Source: Branchiostoma floridae (lineage: Eukaryota; Chordata; Leptocardii; Amphioxiformes; Branchiostomatidae). Taken from it: 64,000 bases of DNA. Below the pieces are notes generated by a model, which saw only the letters and a list, made by a program, of their open reading frames with translations, was not told the origin of the DNA and searched no databases. The position numbers and the translations under genes are program-made. This document shows, in pieces, positions 10,881 through 22,080 of this stretch (the first letter of the stretch is position 1; each line of letters starts with the position of its first letter). Location: contig NC_049995.1 of assembly GCF_000003815.2 (NCBI RefSeq), forward strand, positions 10,344,595 to 10,408,594. Direction: 5' to 3'.

Positions 10881-13800
10881 GATAAACCGTCCAACGTTGA
10901 CAAGCTAAACACCAATGATGTTCTCAAGAATAATGCTGAAAAAGTCACAAACTCTGGCCACAAAATACAACATCCACAAACATATATCACCGGAACTGTC
11001 CATAAGGAGCCTGGTGATAGGTCAACGTCTGGTGGTACGTCATCATCCGGAAGTACGTCATCAACACGTCATACTGTCAACCGTGGTAGACGTCCTCACG
11101 TTATAACAATGGTGCATAACATCAACGTCGGCAGGAATCCGAGCGGACGTGCGTCATCAGCAGGGAATGATGGGAGTGAAGAGAACACACAGCATGTTAA
11201 GATAATTACCCATAATCCCAAGCAAGATTCAGACGACGTTTCCGGGTCGAATCTTATGAGGGCGATAAAAGATCGTTTCAAAATGGAGGATCTTGTCAAC
11301 AAGAATATGATGACGATGATGAAGTTCTTGTTAAAAACTGTCTCTGAACATACTGACGAAATTTCCGGTCTCAGACACGTCATTTCCGGTTTGCAAGCCG
11401 AGCTGGAAAGCGTCAAAGAATCCCAGCAAGCTCCGCCGCCATTTATAGAAACTCTACCAATCACGAGCAACGACACAGATGACGACGCCTTTAACAGAAT
11501 ATACGGTGAAACGTTAAATGGCAGAGTAGCTGTATTAGAAAACCAACTTGCTAAAGAAACGCTTGAAAAACAAAGACTACGAGAGGAGGTTGAAACCTTG
11601 AGGAAAAATCAACTAGATTTTGATACAAGATTATTAGAAAGTGAGGGCGCAGTCAGAAATATTTCTGGACAATTCAGAGTCATTGCGAAAAGCGTTAATA
11701 CATTAGTACAGCAAGGAAATGAGACCATTGGAATCCTGGGTACTATGAACAATGGTGGGATGAATCCGGAAGTGACGTCAGTCCTGGAACAAATGCGAAA
11801 GAACGTGACCATATTAGGAGACGAGCTCGTCAACTTGGTTGAACAAATTCTCGTTGGAAGAGACGAGATTCAAGAAGTAGACGAGAAGTTGGACAGTATT
11901 GACGAGTTCTTCCAAAACTTCACCGGCGAAATCAACACCTTTACCGACGAAGTCTACGACCTCTCAGAAAGAACGTTTCGAACGGAAGAAGAACTTGGCA
12001 ACGCTACATTCGACATCTATTTCTTAAAGGAAGATGTTGCCGGATTGAAGTCTAAGACAGTCGCTAACAACGATTTCTTATGGCGACACGAAGATAGGCT
12101 AACGTCTCTGTCATCTTCTATATCCGATCTGAAAGATGAAGTCGAGAAAAAAGAAGAAGAGACGAGAGATTATTTCGACAAAAAGATAACCACGCTAGAC
12201 GACGTCATAGACGAAAACACGAAGACTATTCTACAGATCGGTAGAGTACAGGAAAGCGTGGCCAATGAGCTTGTTTCTGTGGCGGAAACGACGAGAAACA
12301 ACGACCAAACTTTACGCGACCACGAAGCCATCTTGAACAGGGTGGCCATGGATCAGAACTTACAGCGAAAAACACTGGACGCGCAAGGGGGCGCTCTTAA
12401 CGATGTCATAGACATCGTTAGAGATATGAACTTAGGTCTTCCTACTGCTGTCGCGAAAGGTAAGTAATTGTTCCAGGTTTGCAAAGCAACAACTATTTTG
12501 TTTTACCCTTTGGTCTATAGGCGCCGCCATTTTTGTTTGTGATGTCATAGGTCAGCCATCGTTGTTCTAAACGTAACTATACGATTACAAGCTATAGCTA
12601 AACCTCCTACTTAACTTGGATGTATTTAAGGTGTACATTTATGTTATGAATCTTATGATATGGATTATTTTTTCTTCTAGACTGCGCGGACGTATACAAG
12701 TTTGGGCAGCGGCAAAACGGCGTGTACAGCATCCAACCGGAGGGGTCACCTGAGGTGACGCAGGTGTTCTGCGACATGGAGACGGAAGATGGCGGCTGGA
12801 CCGTCATCCAACGGAGGGGCAACGGGACCGTGGACTTCTACAGGTCAGTAGTAGAGTAGGAGCCACCGCACGCGCTGGATTCAGGTTGAGTAAGATAGAA
12901 ATTGGCAAGACAACATCGCTGTTGCGAAGACACGATCTTACATTTTGTCAATTCAGGAAAATCAGATGATATTGTAAGATGGGGGTTACAAATTAAGCCA
13001 CGTTTGGGATTGTGTTCTCGCCCCAAAGCGCCACCTACATCGACTACATGTAGCGGCGAGAAGCAGAACTCAAATTAGAGGCTCTGAGAAAGATGTCTAA
13101 TAGGCATTGAAACGTAGGCAGTTTATATTAACTGGTTGTGTAAAAGAAAACTCTACTTTCTCATGACCTACCAACCCAATTAAGTTATTTTCGTAAGGTA
13201 TTGTAAAGTTCAACTTTTATGTTTTGTTGTTATGTAGGACATGGGAAGAGTACAAAGCCGGGTTCGGATCACCTCACACTGAGTACTGGCTTGGGAATGA
13301 GCTCCTACACTTGTTAACGGACCAGGTAACTTTTTTTTTAATTTCCAAGAGTTTGATAAAGTACGTTGTATTACTCTACATTGTATTTTTTCGCCGTATT
13401 TATGATTCTTTATATCATTGAAAAATGAATAAAAAATCGGTCACTGCAGGTGGTTTCATATTATTATATTTGACAATGTGAATTTGTAATGCAGACTTGT
13501 CAGCACATTCTACCCATTTCTTTCGTCACGTGTCCAAAATAGTGGGTGAGTCGTTTTGAAAAAGACCAAAGGATCAGGCCAAGGTTTGATATGATGGACA
13601 AAACCCAGCTTTATAATCAATTTGGGTTGATCTCCAAGTGAATTTTCTTTTGGAAAAAGTCTATCCATGGGCCAAAATACTATCCAATAAGCCAGTTTCT
13701 GTCCATAGATACTGTCCATGCCAACAGAAGATATGCTTTTCCATCATGATGCAGATGCCATACCATGATTAGTATTGGTGCGGATTTCCTATACGCATTT

Positions 13801-15260
13801 GTTCTATATTTATCGTAGGGTGAGTACGAGATGCGGATTGACCTGGAGGACTGGGTAGGGATGGCGGTGTACGCGAAGTACAGTACCGTGTACGTGTCAG
13901 ATGAAGGCAATTCCTACAGAATCCGCCTGGGGGAGTACAGTGGAGACGCCGGGGACGGACTCAGACTGGGCGATAGGTAAGAGGCTTTAAAACACTATCA
14001 ATTGGTGTAATTTCGTATTAAGTACGTCATAATGACACAAGCGTTGTCATGATAATCTTATTTCACATGTACGGTATTCTCTGAAAATTTGGTACTCAAA
14101 CGATACTCAGTTTGAGAGTTACATGGAGCAAGGTTGAAAAGCATGTTCTTCTTTTGACCACCCCCGTTCTCCTTTCCCGCCAAATCCTGATCAGGACCTG
14201 ACTGAATTTGAAAACGATCAGATTTTGTCTTAAGTACTTTTTTTTCAAATGGACCCCGTTCAGGTGATTGAATGTTAATGGGTCAGACATGGCGTAAAGT
14301 TTTGATTCCAGAAAAATTTCGAAACAGTCAGTCAAAAGAGATCATGTTTTTGTCTTTGTTTCATCTATTGCGCTTTTATCTAAAACCGTTAGGAGGCGCT
14401 TCAGCACCAAGGACAAGGACCATGACCGGTGGGAGGAGGGTGAATGTGCCAAGTACAGCAAAGGGGGCTGGTGGTTTGCATGGTACGTACATGGCTTCTT
14501 TTTAGTTTTCAGTTTTGCCTGTTTGTTGTACACCATAGCTTCAATTTTTGAAATATTTCTTTTGTCATACACGTGGATTTAGATTTTAAATATAATTTGA
14601 AAACAAGAAATATTCGATATGAAATTACAGTGAATATATCAAAATGTCGAAAATGTCTTCTTCGTCAGGTGTACCAGTGCGAATCTGAATGGGGTTTACC
14701 GCCACACCGGTCCGTACGATGGTGACTTGAACGGTGTATACTGGTACCCGTGGAAGGGCACTCGATATTCCCTACGTAAGGTCTCCATGAAGATTCGTCC
14801 CAAAGAGTTCAACCAAAAACCCTCTGAGCGCGAGCTGGGAGATTATTGGCCAGAGGAGGACCAAGCCGTGAATACAAATGGCGGTTTAACGAGAAACCCA
14901 CGCTGGAAAATTGATGAGGGTCCACATGGGGGTTTCCAGGAAGACGAACCGATCGATTCGTCGGAGGATTATCCAGAAGACTACATGTTTGGGGATCAGT
15001 TCAGAGGTCCTGATTTCCCACTTGAAACAAAATCCGATCGTCACCAAATCCAGTCAGGCCCTGATCAGGATTTGGCGGGAAAAAGAGAACGAGTGTGGTC
15101 CAAAGAAGAAAGTTTTGAAGATCCCGATTCGTTTCGTGGACCGGATTTTCCCGTAAACGGCTTCGGTTGGGATCGTGCAGGCAGTTATGATGTTGGACCA
15201 AACCGTGATCTATTACCAACACATAAAGGCGGACACAGAGATGACTTCGAGGACGATTAA
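10881..15260 (+). CDS. Coiled-coil fibrinogen-related protein (5' exon not found)
   Basis: Six exons with GT/AG borders in one frame: 10881-12459, 12681-12843, 13238-13325, 13819-13976, 14393-14482, 14669-15260; together 889 codons plus stop. The first recognised exon follows an acceptor (ttttttctag) and is open from its first base, so a start exon, probably with a signal peptide, lies upstream and was not identified. Residues 1-110 are Ser/Thr/Gly rich. Residues ~130-520 are heptad-like coiled coil with no cysteine and many N-glycosylation sequons. The fibrinogen C-terminal domain follows (DCADVYKFGQ, FCDMETEDGGWTVIQRR, a DKDHDRW calcium-site-like motif, GGWWFAWCTSANLNGVY), with the usual four cysteines. 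A ~145-residue acidic, cysteine-free tail contains FRGPDFP twice. The family is usually secreted and binds glycans or proteins in innate immunity or morphogenesis; the ligand here is unknown. Confidence 0.9.
14120..14270 (-). repeat. Inverted copy of part of the last exon, inside an intron of the same gene
   Basis: Read on the minus strand, this intron segment contains tcctgatcaggatttggcgg and a related gagaacg..gtggtc..aaagaagaa block, matching last-exon positions about 15000-15120 in the same order. It is diverged and has no splice sites of its own, so I regard it as a non-coding duplicate. Confidence 0.8.
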
Positions 15261-16428
15261 GTACTAGTTATCTACGATACAACAAAAGACAACAAAAATT
15301 ATGCACATTCAAATTTTAAAGACCATTTCTGGTTTTTCATTTTTTGTATGTTCAAAAGTTCACCATACCTTTCTCTTGTTTTCTTGTTGTCAATAACTTT
15401 GATTGTTGATGAATTATTTTTTTGCCCTATAATAGGGCTGGTGCTTGATACAAAAGCTATATTTGCTGATTTTTCATTGATGTGTTTTAAGACGATACAA
15501 ATATTCTACAATAAGGTGGTTCATGGTTTAAACTGCGCATACTCTGCGAAATGCAATGTGGGTAATATGTCAAAGGTTAAGTTTCGCAACTTTTCAGTTC
15601 TTGCAGCAAACAAAAAGTTTTTTTCTAGACTGCAGTCAATACATGTCCAGACCTGTTTTGTTTTGTTTACGTCTTTGGATCTTCACCCATGACATATTAC
15701 CCACACTGCATTTCGCTGCGCATGCGCAGTTGGAACTCCGAATCCCGTGACGTATTGATTTACCCACAATCCTCTATGAGTTATAATCAAGGATTCAAGG
15801 TGAATATACTTCTCACTCTTTATGTTGCATCTGACACAAAAAAACATGTTGTTTTGTATCTTTGTCGTTACATATCAGCTATGTATACAGGGTAGACCAT
15901 TCTCATGTATATGTAGCACGATTTTAAAACATTTCGTCAGATTTTTCTTCATGTTCAAATTCTACAAACTCATCCAGAAAGAACGTAAGACCTAGGTTTT
16001 AGATACTTTTTATGTTTATGCTTCGTTTTACATGTTCCTGTTTCATATTAGAGAAAATTGTTCTTCATATTTGTATTCATTCATTGTGTATTAATATAGT
16101 ATAGCTATGTAGTAAAAGTTATTCTTTTAAAAGTCTTCTGTGTAAACGTATAGATTGTTCCTACATGTACGTCTGTAAATATTGGAATTTACATTTTGCT
16201 GTATTAAAGCTACTCATATACAGCGGTTTGTAAAAACGTTATACCCGTTGCCTTCACTAAATTTTTTTTTACGAGTTCGTCAAATGATTTGCCATATTTT
16301 ACATAAAATCACCACACTTCGATCGATTTGAAAACACATAGATACTGTTTTTTCTTATCTAATGAGTTGTATTTACAACATGTATTTTTGACAAGTGTTC
16401 GAAATCGCAAAGGAAACGTGAAATCTCG
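15261..16428. other. Convergent intergenic region and 3' UTRs
   Basis: Separates the fibrinogen-domain gene from the minus-strand orphan gene. It holds a MITE (15531-15735). An ATTAAA at 16203 could serve as the poly(A) signal of the plus-strand gene. No other gene is seen. Confidence 0.5.
15531..15735. mobile_element. ~200-bp inverted-repeat MITE, copy 1
   Basis: Left arm tgcgaaatgcaatgtgggta followed by atatgtcaaaggt is mirrored by gacatattacccacactgca plus tttcgctgcgcatg on the right. A relative with the same arms (gatatgtcaaaggt ... tttgacatattaccc) and the same internal gttttgttta block is at 24236-24450. Exact ends and target duplication are not resolved. Confidence 0.7.
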
Positions 16429-19400
16429 TCAATTCTCGTCGGTTGGAAGGCGAGACTGGCGAGACTTCGACACCTCTCGGTAGCGTTGCGTCACAAAGAA
16501 GGGATGTCTCTGTTGAGCATGCGCACTGATGTCAGTGTCGATGCCCGAATCGTTCACCAAACCTAGGAAAAAGAATGAAGTAAAGAAAATCTGAAACTAC
16601 TATTATCATTATGATATAATTTCAAACTTGATCAAAGCGCTTACCAACAAGCTTTCGATCAGTTCTCTGATCCTTTTCAAGTTGTAATGATCCAAAGCCT
16701 ATGACACACATCCAGACCGGAAGTGTGACGTCAGCAAAGGTCAAAGGTGTTTGGAAGTCGGAATCGGCCCCCGTCTCGGTAGAGGGAGACTTTATTTTGT
16801 GTACAGTTATAAAGATTAAAATTGTATCATAATGTTGATTACCGTCACAGATGAACTTGCATTCAAGTACTATCCTCTAAATAAAAATAAAAATATCATT
16901 TTCAGGCATTTGAGAAAAGTAAATATAGATTTTGAATCTGGAATGAAAAGTTTTCTAACCTGAAAGCCCTTCGTCCACGTAAGCATGCAGTTCCTCCAGA
17001 CTGCGGTTGATTCTATTGAACTCCCTCCCCACTTCCAGCGACAGGCGCACCAGTTTGTTGTTAATGGCCGTCACGTCTTCTCGTAGTTCCGCCATTTCTG
17101 GCAAGGACATAAAAAAATGACATTTTCCACTCTTTGTTCTATTCCTCACTGGAAAGTGATTTTTCTATTGATAATGCTTTTTGGACAGCATAACGCAACA
17201 ATGTGACACTGCACTCAAGTTAGAAACTTATATTAAAGGTGTCGCATACACAGTACAGACAGAAGGTAAAGGAAGTCAATTATTAGTGGAAAATTATTGT
17301 TGCGGACCAGTGCAAAAGAGCAACTATGAAGCTTTTTTAATCGAAAGATATACACTAATCATGGTTAAGTAAGCATGTGTGAAAAAGGGATTAACTGTGA
17401 CGCAAATGTATGGTACCTTCTCTGTCAACCGCCGCTTGCATTCGCAGTTCTTCTTCCAGTCGGCTTTCCTGGCTCTTGGCTGAGACTTTGCCCTGTCGCC
17501 TCTTCTGACCCTTCGTACTGGAAGTTTTCTTCCGCGGTTTGTTCTGTCTCAAGGTGGACTGGAAGATTCTCTCCGCTTCTTCTGGAGTCACTGTCTCTTC
17601 TGTAGACGTTGTGGTTGGTGGATCCTCTCTCCTCAAGCCTTGTCTTGTGGCTAAGTCTCGTCGTGGACCCAAATCTCGCCGCGACGGGAACTCTCGCCCG
17701 AGATCTCGCGTGCGTGTGAAATCTCGTCGCTGATCCAAATCTCGTGTGGAGATACGAGGGAGAGTGGGGATCGTCGACTTTTTCTTTCTCGGTGACGTCA
17801 CTATTTCTAGCTGCACGTGTATTGGTACATTGTCTCCAAAAGTACGAGCGATTGCGTTACGACAGTCGAAAGCTGCTGTCAGAATTTCAGGCAAGAGATT
17901 TAGAATTCCCAAATTCTCTTTCTTTACTCTCAGTTCGGGGGAATGTTCTAAGACCGCGTCCGTAACAGACCGAAGAAAGTCATTGTCTCCTTGCAAGACC
18001 CTCCCCCACCTCCGAAACGCGTCTTCTACCGTCTTCAACTCACTACTTACAAGTTTTCGTAACCTTGGCATGATGTTTGCCCTCACTTTCTTACGAATGT
18101 TTGCAAGTTTATCCAAGAGTGAGAAGAAGTCGCGAAGGACGGCAACTTTGCCCTTGAAGTAGACATAACTTCGCACAGCGTCCAAGGTCACTATGTCGGA
18201 CCCTTTGCCGAGGTAGCGAGTTTTCCTCAGTTGAGCGTACACGTTGTTGAGCGTTGTTATGAAATGGTCCCTCTTGGAGTCAAAGGAAATGTATTCGTTG
18301 TACATTTGCTGGACGTCTCTGGTTAGACGGTGAGCCTCCCGCCTGACCGCGCGCACGGCGGACTCCATGCGTGGGGACCTGTGCTCTGGTGCCCGAAGAG
18401 CTAACGCCATCCCTTCCTTGATCTAGAGAAGAAAAAGATCGTATAGTTAAAGTACTCTACAAGCAGAGTATGGTATCCAGACACTTGTGTTGGTCGTATT
18501 TCAGTCGTTTTTATACGGCTTCCTATTTTTGCCAGGTTTCCATTTCGTCTGTTTAGCTGATAGAATTAGAATCTGAAAGGCCAATAATTTTGTCAAAAAT
18601 ACGACAAAACCTTGCTTTTTCGTCCTCTGAATTTACCTTTTTCCTGAAACCTAGAAACCTGGTAACCATTTTCAAAGGACCAGCTTAATGGTGTACATGT
18701 CTTACTTAGCCCAAGTCATACTATGCAATGACATCTTTCTACGGCTTATATTTCCAGCCGGCCTTTTCTAATTCTTAGTGAAGCAATTGAGACCAACCCC
18801 GTAAACAAAATCACCGGCTTGTACGAATGAACTATGACGACGGGCAGCACTCCCAGTACCGTAGAGATACTGGCGAGTTCGCGGTGGCATGGTTACCAGG
18901 CTGGTACCAACTACATAATCCTCGTTATACACAAACAACAGCGCTTTTGTGTCAAACAAACATTAGGTCCAGGATCTCAAACATTGCTAATATATTTAGA
19001 GGAGTTTGCTAAGGGGACTATACCAGTAATCATGGCTTACAATTGTATGGCGGAGCAGTTTGTATACAAACAAATGATAACATGATAACATGTGAGATCG
19101 GTGGAGGTAAACAGTGCATTAGGCCAAGAGGTGTATCGTCAACATGACGAAACATCCGCCATGCTTGTGACGTCATTTTCAGACGACAGCTTGAGTATTG
19201 TGTTAAAGCCCCCCTCCCCCTAACATCATCATTTACTGTCCCTACATTTAACTGCGGGACCGAACATCCCCTACAGAACCTGTACATAAAGATTATAATA
19301 AAAATGCAATAATTGATGAGGTAAAAAATCGTTTGGTCACGAAGATGACGTCACCTGCTGAGAAAAAACATGAGCAACCGAAAAAAGCTAAACCTACTCA

Positions 19401-19915
19401 TTTGCTAGTCACTACAACACTGTATCCTTCACAGAAACGACTATGGATTTACCGACACACATATATTTAGAACTATACACTTGAAGTATAGCCTTTATAC
19501 AAAAATGAAAGGCTATGCTCACGTACGAAATCACACAGTTTTTCAAATAAGCTCAAAATACCGTCACATATCCACGTCCTTTCAGTATTCAGAGTGGCAA
19601 GCAGCAACGACAATATATTTAGGTAGCTCTGGACATCTCTATAGAGGGCTACTAACGATTTTTGTGAGTCAAGTGCTCCCAAACATACGTTGACGGCTCT
19701 CTGAGAACAATTCTGTCCCCACTTCATACAAAAACAGGGAGTATTGGAGCTCAATTGCTGACGGCTCTCACAAGCACTCTTGATAAAGTAGCGTTTTCAT
19801 AAGTGTTTTTCTGGATCGATGGACAACAAAACAAGGAGTGAAAACACACGTGCACTTGGTGTTGGTTTCAAGACCAATAGAACAACATTACCTGAACAAG
19901 AGGACTCGTTGGCAT
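16429..19915 (-). CDS. Orphan basic helical protein, four coding exons
   Basis: Minus-strand exons 19892-19915 (ATG plus seven codons, donor gtaatg), 17417-18422, 16960-17097 and 16429-16562 join in one frame to give 433 residues and a TGA. The three junctions use GT/AG in phases 0, 1 and 1. The tiny first exon is the least certain; an alternative start is the Met at 18410 in exon 2. No signal peptide or membrane segment is seen, so it is probably intracellular. Residues ~20-215 are helical and rich in Arg and Leu. Residues ~230-290 repeat RDL/RRD words (for example RDLGPRRDLATR), followed by a Lys/Arg-rich, Ser/Thr linker. Exon 3 is a short coiled coil (MAELREDVTAINNKLVRL). I do not recognise the family. 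The 3' intron (16563-16959) carries a dispersed repeat. Confidence 0.72.
16625..16860 (-). repeat. Dispersed repeat, copy 1 (gaaagcttgttggtaagcgc family)
   Basis: On the minus strand it reads aggatcagagaactgatcga, then aagcttgttggtaagcgc and ttattttgtgtac. The same words occur in plus orientation at about 30345-30525 and 35250-35540, always preceded by a tgacgtca..cttccg block. Likely a short transposon or retroelement tail. Confidence 0.65.
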
Positions 19916-22080
19916 TTCTAGCCCTCAAAACACCAAGATTGCAGCGTAGCGTTTTAGGCCTACAAAAACGTTGTTTCCGATAACGGACCTGAAAAAAAGT
20001 AGGGCTTGTAGGTAGAAATTCTTTTTTACTTTTTCTTTTTTTCTTCAGATTTCAGTGTAAGGGATCCAAAAACCATCGTCCAACAATGTAAAACAGAGAA
20101 GCATGAAACAATTACATTTTCAACATCATTTTCTGATTGTACGAATAAACACTGTACGATCACACATTTCTATTTCGACAGAGATGAGGAGAACATATTG
20201 AAAAAGGTTTCTACAAATTTTGTTAGAAACTTCTGTCATCTTTAATTTAATTTGCCAACGCCAGCGGCCGGCCAAAAAAGGTAGGGTAACATTTATTTCG
20301 CTATGGTCAGATCACCAGAAACACCGCATTTTTCTAAGGTCTTGTGTACCGATTAGTGGTACTTATACATATATAACATATCGCCATAACACATGTACAA
20401 GAACGTATAGAAAATACCTTTTTTGTTGCCTTTTAGGAGCAAAATCGGCTAGGTTCTTTCCGTACCCTTCCAAATCGAATACTGTGTCTTGTGTGCGTTG
20501 TACGTTACCAACGATACAAATACCCCAGTTCGTAAAGCAATAACTAATAGGCTCTACTCTTAAGTGTTGTTTGTGCAAAATGTTTTAAACAGTCACAAAC
20601 AGTTGATACTTTCGCCATTACCATACTTGTGTCGTGTGGAACAAGAGTAGCGGTCAGGACCTAACATGGAATTATAATGAAGTATAATTAGAAACATTGT
20701 CATTAAAAGTAATGTTTTTTGCCCCAGCTTTGCGGTATTGGAAAAGATTTAACAAGAATGAAAACAAAGATTCTAATTTTGGCTGTCTTATCTTTTATTT
20801 TTGCTCGGGTTGCTTACTGTATAAACATATACAACGCGGCATGATTTTGGACCCGATCACATAATTCATACGAACGTCGTACGATCACAAACTGAGAGAG
20901 TTTTGAGCACGTGGCTTTGAGATAGGCGTGTACTTCAGCTGGAAAAGGCTTTCTTATACCTTTGGGGGCTTCTGTTGAAAATTCTGCGACTTCAAAATCG
21001 TACGATGTGTAACAACAAATGTGATGCGATGTAAGATTGAAAGACATTATTCTTGTTACTAGTTGAAACGCCTTTTACAATTGTCAATTTCCATGGTAAC
21101 CAATATATGCACAGGTAAATCTCTAATACGCCTGACGCTACTTACGAAGCTACTTGTGTGAATTAATGAACTGTATTTATTAACCCATTCGGCTGGAACT
21201 AGGAACTAACGAATTTACTTAAGCCTAAGTTAGTAACCTTAACTTATCATGTGTATACAAGACTTAACAACATCCTGGTGGTTAACAGGAACATGTATAT
21301 TTGCATTCGCTGTTGTCCTTGCAACAAAAGAAGTACAGTATGTCACATGACGTATACCGTAAAAGGGAGAATATTCGCGGGGATTTGGGATTTCAAGGAA
21401 CGGAAAAAACGGAGTTTTTGTGGGGCTTTACTGTTGAAACGGCCATGCAGGGGTTTACCGTGTAATGTTAAGTACTCGCGGTGGTTTTAATTCCACAAAG
21501 AAAAGAACACTGTAAAAAGGGGGAATATACCCCCCCCCCCCAATATATATCGCATTTTACAGTTACTAGAAAGGTAACGCAATAGGTGATAGAGCAAAAC
21601 ATAAACATGGACCAACGACATCGAAAATTCTTTATTGTGGATTTTTGGAGAAGTATTTATGTATATAGCTTAGCAGTTTGGGGGTTGCTATGGCAGAAAA
21701 GACTTGTAGAATTATTTGACTAGAAAATATTTTGTCTTCATCTTGGAGGGTTTCACATCCTCACACAGTAGTGGAATAATCATAAGTTGCCAAAAGAGAC
21801 CAATTCAAGGGCTCTGGTCTATATTCGCAGAATGGCCGTGTGGAATTTATTTAGGAATTCATTTCATGAACAGTTGACATAGCAGGTTAGCATTTGAGGT
21901 ACGTAAGTTTTCATGGTCTGAAGTTTGGGTTCTTGACAGACTTGACACGATGACAACTTCTTTATATCCACTTTTCCATTGGATTTAATGCATTGACTGG
22001 CATATTTGACATCTATCGTTCTAATGCTTAGTACTATATACGATATACCTAAACGTAAGTTTTATAAGCAACATTGGTAA
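19916..22080. other. Intergenic region between the orphan gene and hydrolase A
   Basis: No supported gene. It contains a distant relative of the TA-flanked MITE (21354-21567). Two candidate poly(A) signals for hydrolase A lie at 21631-21636 and 21846-21851 (TTTATT on plus, AATAAA on the gene strand). Confidence 0.45.
21354..21567. mobile_element. Possible distant relative of the TA-flanked MITE
   Basis: Starts taccgtaaaagggagaatat with tcgcgg nearby, contains ctcgcggtggttttaattcc, and ends gcattttacagt. This resembles the layout of the elements at 3194 and 54451. A C-run interrupts the right half. Confidence 0.4.

Noticed and set aside
18440-18560. Further diverged copy of the same foldback MITE
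   Set aside because: Some words (tcgtttttatacggcttcct) resemble it, but neither terminus nor target duplication can be established.
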